A stretch of 64,000 nt of DNA from Dromaius novaehollandiae. Lineage: Eukaryota > Chordata > Aves > Casuariiformes > Dromaiidae. Where the stretch lies: assembly GCF_036370855.1 (NCBI RefSeq), contig NW_026991408.1, positions 1-64,000 of the forward strand. The letters are read 5' to 3'. The translations under genes were made by a program, and so were the position numbers. Position 1 is the stretch's first letter, and every line of letters starts with the position of its first letter. Below are positions 1 to 10,600 of the stretch, piece by piece. The notes under the pieces were generated by a model. That model ran no database searches, had not been told where the DNA came from, and worked only from the letters and a program-made list of their open reading frames with translations.

Positions 1-96
1 CCCCCCACCGGAATGCCCCCCCCCCCAAAAAAAAGTACAGTTCATATATTGCTTTTGCAACAGCAGCACAATATGCAGGTGCACAGTGGGTCATGG

Positions 97-138
<42 letters not shown>

Positions 139-620
139 ACGCGCGTGCGTGTGCACATGTGTCCTGGCGCTGCACAGCAGCATCCCTGTGCCTGACATCC
201 CCCCCCCCCCCCCCAAACCCAACCAATGGCCATGGCACCCCCTCCACTGCCCATAACCACCCCCCCCCCCAGAACTGCCCCCCCGCACCGGCCCTGGGAA
301 CCAGGCTGATGCCCCTACACCCCCCCCCAATCAATAGCTATGGGACCCACTCGACTGCCTCAAACCCCCCCCCCCCCCCCCCCCGGGGCCGGACTGCCCC
401 CCCGCAACGGCCCTGGGAACCAGGCCACTGCCCCGCACTGCCCCCCCCCCACCAGAATGCCCCCCCCTCCCCAGCACAGGCCCCATATTGCTTTTGCAAC
501 AGCAGCACAACATGCAGGTGCACAGCAGGTCATGGGGCCTTGTGTGGGGTGTACCTGCCCCCCCCCCCCCCCCCCCCGGGGCACCCTGCACCCCCCCCGC
601 CAGCCCAGCGCTGCTGGGCC
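1..620. repeat. Nested C-rich tandem repeat
   Basis: Two periodicities are visible. The segment GCTTTTGCAACAGCAGCAC, followed by a near-identical 40 bases, occurs at about 51 and again at about 490, a period of 439. Within it, a C-rich unit ending in GCCCTGGGAACCAGGC occurs at 291 and 410, a period of 119. Runs of 8-20 C separate the units. The long open frames here are low-complexity proline or glycine strings and are not genes. Long C runs could form i-motifs, with G-quadruplexes on the other strand. Confidence 0.85.
99..137. repeat. (GT)n microsatellite
   Basis: An uninterrupted GT dinucleotide run of about 19 units inside the first copy of the larger C-rich repeat. The second copy, near 540, has only TTGTGTGGGG at the matching place, so the expansion came after the duplication. 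Confidence 0.95.
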
Positions 621-748
621 TCTTTTGCAGTAGCTCTGTGTCCGCTTTATTGCCACACTTACTGCTGTAGGATAAGCAGTAATATATAGCTCTTTATTAA
701 GGATTGCTGTTTTACCACACTTTAGAACTGCAGAGACTTTTCAGGGGG

Positions 749-836
749 GAAAAAAAAAGAAAAAAAAAAAAACACACCTCCTTTTGCTTACCCAAAAAAA
801 AAAGAAAGAAAAGGAAGAAAAAAAAAAAAAAAAAAA
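749..836. repeat. A-rich purine tracts
   Basis: Several A runs of 8-18 bases broken by G, all purine on the + strand except for a short pyrimidine-containing gap near 772-793. This is simple low-complexity DNA with no coding support. Confidence 0.85.
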
Positions 837-1051
837 GGGTGTTTACACAAAGCCAGGCTTGCCTTGTGTGCATGTGCGTGGTGACTGCTGTGAGCTGCTG
901 CCTGCACACGAGTGTGACATGTATGTGCGGCAGCACACGCAGGCCCACGCGTGTCTCCATGTGTGTGTGTGCACCAGCTGTTATTGGGGGGGGGGGGGCC
1001 ACTCTGAGATGCGGCCTGGTGTCTCTGGGACCTCTGCACCCGCCACCGGCC

Positions 1052-1076
1052 GGGGGGGGGGGGGGGGGGGGGGGGG
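1052..1076 (+). repeat. G homopolymer of 25
   Basis: An uninterrupted run of 25 G at the upstream edge of the UBE4A CpG island, with a second run near 987-998. Runs of this length are prone to sequencing and assembly length error. Confidence 0.9.
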
Positions 1077-1148
1077 TCGGTCAACACCCCCGTCATGCAC
1101 ACGCATGAACACCCCTGCGTGGACACTCCCGCGCGCGCCCTCCCGCGC

Positions 1149-1210
1149 GGGCGCCCCCTGCCGGCGCGGAGGTCCGCCATGTCCCGCCGCGTCGCCAGGG
1201 GGCGCCACCG
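1149..1210. promoter_or_regulatory. Pair of CTCF-like motifs, opposite strands
   Basis: The + strand has GTCGCCAGGGGGCGCCAC at 1191-1208. The reverse complement of 1151-1164 reads CCGGCAGGGGGCGC. Both contain the AGGGGGCGC core of the known CTCF consensus. They point away from each other and lie some 40 bases apart, within 200 bases of the likely UBE4A start. Binding is inferred only. Confidence 0.45.
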
Positions 1211-1305
1211 CCCGCCCCGCGACCCCCGCTAGGCCCTGGAGCCGCTCCTTGCTGCGCGCGCCCCTCAAAAGCGCCCGCCTCTTCCGCTGCCGGCTTCCGG
1301 CGCGC

Positions 1306-1351
1306 TGATGACGTCTTCCGGCGTGGAGTGATGACGCTTTCCGGCGTGGTG
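1306..1351 (+). promoter_or_regulatory. UBE4A: Tandem CRE/ETS-like promoter repeat
   Basis: A 23-base unit is repeated directly at 1306 and 1329. Each copy carries TGATGACG followed by TTCCGGCGTGG. The first copy has a full TGACGTC half-palindrome (CREB/ATF type), the second TGACGCT. Each TTCCGG is an ETS-type core, and a third TTCCGG lies just upstream near 1295. The position directly before the inferred first exon end suggests core-promoter function. Confidence 0.55.
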
Positions 1352-1581
1352 ACGGGCGACGCTGCCCCGCGGAGCAGGGAGGTGAGCGCGCCGGGCCCGG
1401 TGAGCGGCGGGCGGCCCTGGCGCGGCCGGTCCCCGCTGGCCGGCCGGTGCCCCCTGGCCGGGCGCTCGGCGCCCCGGCGGCGCCCGGGTGCGGAGCCGGG
1501 GAGGGCGGTCTGCCGCGGCGGGCGCCGGTGGCGGGGCGCGGGCTGATCGGCGCTCTCTCCGCAGCCGCTGCGCGGGCCCGC

Positions 1582-1596
1582 ATGGCGCGGCGCTGA
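1582..1596 (+). CDS. Four-codon upstream ORF in the UBE4A leader
   Basis: ATG GCG CGG CGC TGA lies in exon 2 and ends six bases before the UBE4A start codon. Its context is CGCATGG: no purine at -3, but G at +4. Such a short uORF close to the main start could lower or tune UBE4A translation. This is inference; nothing here proves that it is translated. Confidence 0.45.
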   Translation: MARR

Positions 1597-1602
1597 GGGG
1601 AG

Positions 1603-4600
1603 ATGACCGACCAGGAGAACAACAACAGCATCTCCAGCAACCCCTTCGCTGCCCTCTTCAGCTCCGTGGCGGACGCCAAGCAGTTCGCCGCCGTCCAGAA
1701 GCAGCAGCTGCGGCAGCTCACAGGTCAGCGGGCGCGGCCGCCGCCGGCCGCCCGGGCCCCGGGTCTCGCCTGCCGCCCGGCAGCGCTCGGCCCCGGGCCT
1801 GGGCGGCCCGCAGGCGGGCAGTGCGTACGGGGGAGCCGCAGGCCGGGGGGGCAGATCTGTAGCGGGGGCAGAGCTGGGGCCCTTTCCTGGTAAGGCACGC
1901 CCGTTCTCGCGGTCCGAGCTGAACTCACCGGGGGTGAGGGTGGGAGGGGCTTGAGCTGGCTGCTCGGTAGAGCCCTGTCGCAATCGCTGCACTCCTGCGT
2001 TGGTGCGCCTCGTTCTTGCACAGTCGTAGCTTTTGCCTCCTCTGGGGTCAGCAGGGCACTTAGGAGCTCTTTTTTCCAGATGAAACCTCGGTCAGCCAAG
2101 ATGACTCGGATAACAGCATCTCCGAGAGCCTGGATGACTGCGACTATTCTGTGGCCGAGATCAGCCGCTCCTTCCGCTCCCAGCGGGAGCTATGTGAGCA
2201 GCTCAACATCAATCACATGATTCAGAGGATCTTTCTTATCACTCTCGATAACAGTAAGTGCTCGTGCGCTGAAGGCTCTTGTTAGCTGCCAGAATGCCGG
2301 GGGTTTGAACTTCACGTGGCAAATGCAGTCGCTGAGCCCTGGGAGTAGTTATGGGTGTGTGTTACACACAAAGCTTGCAAACTTGGTTCCTCTGAGTCGA
2401 GTTTAAATCTAAAGCCTGCTGCCAGGTGTGTGTGACTGCAGAATCCAGTGCTCTTTTGTGGATGTGCTGTGTTGTTTTTCCATTATTACTACGGTTTGCT
2501 TTGTAATGGCACGTGGGTGCCTGAGAAAACTTGGCACCAGTGTGCTGCCACTTGGGCAAGCACCAGAAGGCACAGCCCCTGCCTTGCAGATCTAACACTT
2601 CTTGTTTTTCACGTGTTTTAACATGTTTTCTTGTTTGCGGTGGAAAAGCTTGTAAAATATGTTAAGTAGAGAGAATCTGTGTCCTAGGACCATGCAGCTG
2701 TTTCATTTCTATAGATGCATATCTTATTTTTCTAAGGCCATTATGGGAGCTCATGTGGTTGCCTTTCACCTGTAGTGATTGGTCCAAAGTTCATTAATAA
2801 GAATCAGAATAATACTGCATAACTGCTAAAGATGATCATTTCTGCTGCCATCCCCTAAATGGGACACAAAACCCACAAGAATCGGCACCTCTGAATGTCT
2901 TCTGGCTGCATGTGGCAAACAGAAGTGTCATCCAGAGGCTCTAAAACAGCACCTGGATGGCACCTCTGGTCCCAGAATGCCAAAGAGCTCATGCTCTTCT
3001 TGCCAAATAAGGCCCTTCAGGATAAGGACATGAACTATAAAAGCTTACCTTAGAGGCTGGGGTCTTGCTTACATCCAAATATATGGGTTTTTTTCCCTGA
3101 AAACAGACTGTCAGTATAGGCTGTAATATTGCATAGCACGTGTTTGTTGTAAGAAAATTGTCATGTTAGATTCCAGAGTGAAACCTGTTTTAAGCAACAG
3201 TGCAAAAAGCATCTGAGAAGTTTGTCAGGCCTATCTGAAACGGGACTGGAAAGCTGGGAGGGAGCAAATGCTTTACTATAGGTTCTTGTAGCAGGCACTT
3301 CTCTGTAACAGGCAGTATCCTGGGTATCTGTTTCACTGTCTGTAGGTGTGTTCTGTGTTAGTTTGAGTAAAGTAAGTTTGACTGTACTTTTTCCCAGGTG
3401 ATCCCAGTATGAAGAGTGGAAATGGAATTCCAGCTCGTTGTGTGTATTTGGAAGAAATGGCTGCAGATCTCGATGACCAGGACTGGCTCGACATGGAAAA
3501 CGTTGAACAGGTACTCTTGCATGTTGGCTTTCTCTTTAAATTGATTAACTGTCGAAACAGAGCTAAGGTAGATGCTATGAATGATACGCTAATGCTTGCT
3601 GGCAGAATCTTTTCAAAATCCTAATTCTAAATAGGGAATTTAATATCCTCTATTTAAGACAGCGATTGTCATAAAGCATTAATGACAGGCAAGGAGAGCT
3701 TCACTCATGCATGCTATGTTTTTAAAAAAACCAGCTTGCTCAGCTCTTTGTTTAGTTATACTAACAGTTGGTTGCCTCTCGATAATCTGTTTTGGAGCAG
3801 CATTGTAGAGAGCTGCAGGCTGCCTACGTGCAGCAGAATGGTGACTTCTGTCAGATGAGAACAGCAAAATTCTGTGCCTGTTTGTTTTTTTATCAGGCAG
3901 TAACTGCAGTTACTGGGCCCTGATAAGAAACATCTCAGTTTGAGCAAAGTGAAAGAATAAGGTTTTCAGGTGGTCAGGTTCCTCTGGCAACAGTAGTTAC
4001 GACTTCTTTTTCCTTGCAAAACATGCATAATGTATCTTGAATAGTGCAGTACAGAGCAGTGAGTTGCAGCTTTGCTAGAAATGGCCACAGGCTTTTGGGA
4101 ATAAGATATTTAGAAAGGTTTAGAATTAGCTTATTCTGTCCCCTTCTGGTGACTGCAGAAATGTATCCTGCTCCTGGAGGGGAGTGGGGGGGCTTGGGGG
4201 AGGGGGAAGAAAATCTCTTAACCTGGATGGGGCAGGAGAGCACAATTGTGTGCCGTTGTGGGAGGCAAACATTCCTGTTAGTGATACTGGAGCAGTGTGC
4301 CGTCTGTTATGCTGCTACGCAGAACTTTATGATCAGTGTTCATGCGTGCATTCAGTTTCACCTGTGCAGAGATGTCAGAGCAGTTCCTGATGATTATTTG
4401 GTGAAAATAACTTCCAATCAGTAGAACTGCTGTCACTCTTAAAGGCAATGGGAGAAATTGTTAGTTCAGCAAATGAGTAAGTGTGAGGATTCTTTGTTTA
4501 GCCCTCTTAAGTTGCTTACTAAGGGATGAAGAGCTATCCTGGGCAGAAACAATTTAGCCTGTGATGATAGGGGCTTCTCTTTTCTTAAGCAATTTCTTAT

Positions 4601-7600
4601 CTACTGGGACTGTTCTATTCTCAGTGTATTTTTGCCTGTGTCTAGGCACTGTTTACTCGCTTGCTGCTACAGGAGCCTGGAAATCACCTGATTTACATGA
4701 CATCTGTTAGCACACAGAACCTCTCTGCAGATAGGGATGCAGGAGAGAAACAGATTCTACGCTACCTCTATGCCTGCTTCCAGAGAGCAAGAGAAGAGGT
4801 AGGCAGAAATTCATGAAAAAGAAGGTAACTGTTATACAGTTTGCTTTGGAGTCTGAGGTGACAAAGTTGGCAAATAATGGCAAGAAGTGGATATAAGCAG
4901 TTGCCACATCAAGAGACAAATGTGTCTTGTTCTTTCTGTGCAGATAACCAAGGTTCCAGAGAACTTGCTGCCCTTTGCGGTGCGGTGCCGAAATCTGACT
5001 GTGTCGAACACTCGCACTGTTCTTCTTACCCCAGAGATTTACGTCAACCAGAACGTGTACGAACAGCTGGTGGACTTGATGCTGGAAGCATTGAGAGGCG
5101 CACGTAAGTTTGACTGAATTAAGTTGATAGATTCCTTAGTGATAGTTGATAGCTTACGAAGGTGACCACTAATGTTGTGAGTTTATTTTGTTGTTCCAGT
5201 TGCGTTTTTCTGTAACTAATGCGTTAAGCCCTTTTAAGGTTTAAAATTCTCAGTCTGGATGACAGTGAGATCACCTGTCTCCATTGAGGAAAATGTGACT
5301 AAAGAATAACAGAAGCTTGGTGTTTGCAGAGCTACTCTAGAAATATTTAGGCCCACAGTAGATAAGATATATCAGTTCTTGTCTTCATAAACATAGCAGA
5401 TAAGATCTTGAGCTTGTTAAAGCTTGCAGGAAAAATGTGGACTTGGGTGAAGATCTGGCTTTTTTCATTGTTTGGAAAAAAAAAAGGGGGGGGGAGAGCT
5501 ATATTTAGGTAGCAGTATATACACACTGAAGTTTGGCTCTATTGGGTACTCTAAGTAATAGTCTTGCTTCTCTTGCTAGATTTTGAAGACATGACTGAGT
5601 TCCTGGAGGAGGTCATAGAAGCCTTAACAGTGGATGAGGAAGTACGGACATTTGGGGAAGTCATGATTCCAGTGTTTGATATTTTATTGGGTAGAATCAA
5701 AGACCTGGACCTTTGCCAGATCCTGCTGTACACTTACCTGGATATGCTCCTCTATTTCACAAAGCAGAAAGATATAGCAAAGGTATGTTTCTTAGCACTA
5801 TAGGGAACTGTTACTTTTTGGTCTATTTTATCATGAAGGGGCCCAAGCAGTTGCAATAGTATTGTCTTAGTATTGTTTATGATAGTTTATGATAACCTGA
5901 TCCAAAGCCATAAGGTCTTTTTTTGAGATTTTGATATAAACGTCAGCATGTCCATCATCTGTGTTCCATAGGTTTTTGCAGATTATATTCAGCCCAAGGA
6001 TCCTAATAATGGACAGATGTACCAGAAGACTTTGTTAGGTGCCATTTTAAATATCTCCTGCTTGTTAAAGACTCCTGGTGTAGTAGAGAATCATGGCTAT
6101 TTTTTGAATCCATCCCGATCCAGTCCACAAGAGATCAAAGTTCAGGAGTCCAACATCCATCAGGTGGGTGCCAATAGTGCTTCCTAATGTATTTTATTGA
6201 TCTCTTTTCACTTGAGGGTTAAAGTTAGGAGACTTGATTTCAGGAGATGTGTTCTAACCACTGGCTCTTTAAAGTTTGGATTGCGGCTAAGCAAGTTACA
6301 GAACTGCTCTGAGCTGTGGATTCTCCATCTCTAAAATAAGAATAGTGTTGCCTGCTTCATCAGGATGTTGTGAGCTAAACTCTTTGTATTGATCAAGTGT
6401 TTTGTGCTGCTTAAGAGCAACATATATTTTACTGTAGTAGCTTTCTGAGCTTTATAAAAAGAACTGGGTACTTGTAGAACATATACCAGCACCATAACTT
6501 AAGAGGATGGTACATGAAGATGTTGAAATCACTGTGCAATAGTTTTCAGTAACTGTCCTGTTACCTTGCAAGCAGAAAAGGTGACAGGCAATATTCTCTC
6601 TAATTATGACAGTAAACAGCTTCCCTCCTTAGGTGGATGGTGTTAGGAGGATCTTAAAGAATATTTCAGAAGTTAAGGAGTGAAGCATCACAAAATAGGA
6701 AATAAATATAATCCTCATTCTCCAGGGAAATAAACTCGTGTGCAGAAGTTAGTCATAGAGAATTGGGTTCCTAGTCATGCATTCTTCCGGGGTCATTCTT
6801 TATGCCAAAAATGTGTAAAGAATTTTGGTTCTATTCCCCATGGAAACAGCTTGCTCTTTCTTGACTATGCTTTTGAGTATGTCCCTAATTATTCTTTGCT
6901 GGCCTCAGGATTTGACCCATTCATCACACCTGCCTGACAGGTGACTGCTAGTGCTGTCCTGGCCATAGTTTGCTTTGAAAATCTTGCCCTTTAAGAGTAG
7001 GATGCAGTCTGGACCCAGGCCAACTTTGAAAGCACTACTGTCCTAAATGACAGAACATGGAAAATGAGCCACTTTCAATAATGACTCCTTCAACCACCTT
7101 CTGTTCCCTCTAACAGTTTATGGCCCAGTTCCATGAGAAGATCTACCAGCTGCTGAAGAACCTGTTGCAGTTGTCTCCTGAGACCAAACACAGGATTCTG
7201 TCCTGGCTGGGAAACTGTCTCCATGCTAACGCAGGTCGTACCAAAATTTGGGCTAATCAGATGCCAGAGATCTTCTTCCAGATGTATGCCTCAGATGCCT
7301 TCTTCCTGAATTTGGGAGCTGCCCTCCTGAAGCTGTGCCAGCCCTTCTGCAAACCAAAATCTCCAAGGTTGCTTACATTTAACCCTACTTACTGTGCCCT
7401 GAAGGAGCTGAATGAAGAGGAGAGGAGGAGTAAGAATGTACATATGAAAGGTATGCTAGAAAACTGAGCAATGATTTACCAAGGGGATCTCTCTGGGCTC
7501 TTCTTCGATTCCTTCCCTCTCCCAGTAGTGCACTCTCACTGTATACCTGTAAAGGGAGAATTAAATCAGTAACTGGAGAGGAGCAAAGGAGAAGCTAAGA

Positions 7601-10600
7601 ACAAATAAAACATCAGCATCAGTTGTTCAGCATCAGTAGCAGTCATTCCATATTTTTAGCAGAACTTGAGCTCTCTTCAGTCCTCTTTTCCTACTCACAC
7701 TTTTGGTTAGGACTTAATGCAGTGATGCTTTCAATTCTAGGTTTGGAAAAAGAAACTTGTTTGATACCTGCTCTGACTGAGCAAGAGCCAGAGTTTGCGA
7801 ACAGCTACAATCTGGTAACAGAAAACCTGGTCCTAACACAATACACTCTTCACTTAGGATTTCACAGGTAACTATTCTGTAGCTGTGTGAGTCTTCTTAA
7901 TGAGCTGACCTCTGAGAAGGTGTAAAACGTTATTGCAACCTGCAGACTGAGAGAATGTGTCTGGGCTCAGATAATATCTGATATGCTCAAGGTGAATGCT
8001 CAAGCTGTAGGTAAAAGATTGTTCTCAGTGCTGTTTTGTATCCATGTACGGCTATTTACATTTTTAGAAATACTCAGAACTGTATAGTATGCCACTTGAG
8101 CTGCCAAATACTTTTCAGTGTGCATTTTTGATTAGCCCCAGGCTGCCTCATTTCTGAAATGCCGTTCGCTTGTGTTCACTGTGAAAGCCAACAGTCTCAT
8201 GGATTTCACATTATTTATGGAATCTGAATAACTGAAGTGCTGGATTGCCTTGAATCATTCAGCCTCTGTGATCTGTTCTCAGGGAGAACAGGCCTTTGTC
8301 TTGCTTATATACTAGAGAGCATCTCAGTGGCAGAATACCTGCCTCGTGCGGCCTATTTGAACTGCTCCAGTAAATGGGGCTTATTTTCAGCAGAAATGCA
8401 AGGTAGCTGTCTGTTTCTAGGAAGTGATTTTCTGGACACCAGAAAGCACTATTTTTCTTAGCCTCCCTCTGCAAATTGTTGCCTGGATACTATGAGGTCA
8501 CCACTGATCCAAGCATAGTCCCCTTCTGGTTTATTATCTAAATATAGAAATAGATGAAAAAGTTATGCAAGTGGCTTGTTGCTGGGAAACTGGAAATGTC
8601 AGCTCACAGGCATCTCTCAGGCATACAGAATCCCTGACCCTGGTAATCCAACAAGGTTTACAGCTGTGTAGGCTAGTTACGCAGACCTCTGAAGTGCTTA
8701 TGGAGTAACTGCTTTACCAGATTTCTCCCTTTGCAGACCTCCCTGGTTCTTCAGTAGCATATAGCCTCCTCCCAAACAAACCCTGTCTTGGATTTTTGTA
8801 AAGGCTTCCTGTCGCTGGGCCCAAAAGCAGAGTATTCACAGGAAACAGTTTGAGAATAGTGGAATCAAAGGACACTTGCTATATTGCAACCTTCCTGCTG
8901 CTTATTTGGAGGGAAGCAGCGCAACTGGTAAAGCGTGACACCATGGCAAGTTTTGCTCTGCCAGCTGCAGAGAACAGTCCTCTCAAGCAGGATAAAAGTG
9001 TGTGCTAACTTATTGCTTAGGCAGTCTGTACTAAACCTATTTGCCTTATCTGATCTCCTCATTGCCTTCTTTCTGGGTAGGTTGCATGACCAGATGGTAA
9101 AGATAAACCAAAGCCTTCACCGCCTGCAAGTAGCGTGGCGAGAAGCTCAGCAGAGTTCTAGCCCTGCTGCTGACAGTCTCAGGGAACAGTTTGAACGCCT
9201 GATGACCATCTATCTCTCCACGAAGACAGCGATGACAGAGCCACAGATGCTCCAGAACTGCCTGAACCTGCAGGTGTCCATGGCGGTTCTCCTGGTCCAG
9301 CTGGCTATAGGAAACCAAGGGACTGAGCCTCTAGAGCTGACGTTCCCACTGCCAGGGGTGGAAAAGAGTGCATTGGCTTATGTACCAGGTGAAACGGTTT
9401 GTCTTTCTGGACATCTTTGTTTACTGCTACTGCAGATAAGTTTCCAACTATTATGTAACTTAAGTAATACTCTGTTTAGAATACTTAGGCACTGTGGCCT
9501 TATTCCTTAACATGTTCAAAGCATGTGGGTTTTCTCTTGGCTTAAATGTGTAGGACATGGTATCTTTGAAAAGGATTGTAGAACTTGTAGGGAAGTGTAG
9601 TGAAGGTCACAACTTCAAAAATGTCAACAGCAAGGTAATAAGCTCCAAAGAGAGAACAGAGATGTCTCAGTCCATCTGACAAGCTAAGCCTGGTACCATC
9701 TGGATGAATACTGAAAAAGAATAGTCCAAACAAGTCTTTTTTTTTTTTTCTTCTTCTTCCTCTAGGGCAGGCTGCACTGCAACAGTTGATAACATTTTTC
9801 TTTGCATGGAACATTGCCTTTGAAAGGGATCACTAACTTTTTAAAGTGTTGGGCTTTTTGAGGGGACATACTTAAGATATTGTTTGCTGCTGACCTTCAG
9901 AAGATCCCACTCACGGCTGAGTTGCTAAGTTTGGCCAAATACTGTATTGATTTACTGTTTTCCCCATTTGTGAAATTCTCCTTGTGCTGTCAGTCATCTG
10001 GGAGTTTTCTTCCCTTGAGCTTTTCTGTTTAACAATGCATATTATCAGCAGACAGCTGCTGAGTTTCACCCTGTAAATGGCTACTTCTGAGACAGATGAG
10101 GTGAATCCGTTATACAATTTATCTGGCTGGGTATCCCTCAGGTTTGTGTTTTTTCCTAATACGAACAGTTAGGTCTAGAAACTTTAATTGGAATCCAGGA
10201 GGCGGGGCATTGTGAGTGTACAAGGACGGCTAGAAAACAGACTAAAGAAGCTTCCTGCAGAAGAACTAATACATAATCTCTGTTCACAGAGTTCTTTGCT
10301 GATAATTTGGGTGACTTCTTCATTTTCCTGCGCCGTTTTGCTGATGACATCTTGGAGACTTCTGCTGATTCTCTGGAGCACGTCCTTCACTTTGTTACTG
10401 TTTTCATGGGTGATGTAGAGAGGTACGTATAGCTCCACGTAAGCTCTTTATGCTTATCTGCAAAGCACCCAGATGGAAAGAAGCAAGAGGAAATTGTCGG
10501 AGGGGTCTTGAGATTTGGTTTAGACATTTGTGACTTGGTTGATCTCAGTGGAAAGGAAAAATTCTGCCCACAGGAGGCATAATAAACAAGAAATGTTACC

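Larger units (their letters stand above)
1090..1900 (+). promoter_or_regulatory. UBE4A: UBE4A CpG-island promoter and noncoding first exon
   Basis: A CpG-dense block with no TATA box, typical of a housekeeping promoter. A noncoding first exon is inferred to end at 1381, where GGAG is followed by GTGAGC. It joins exon 2 at 1565, after a TCTCTCCGCAG acceptor. The transcription start is not determined; it probably lies just downstream of the CRE/ETS-like motifs at 1306-1351. Confidence 0.75.

Noticed and set aside
13-689. Long open frames on both strands of the C-rich block
   Set aside because: They are proline, glycine, cysteine/valine or histidine/threonine strings produced by C, G and GT repeats; there is no domain, and the period is that of the DNA repeat.
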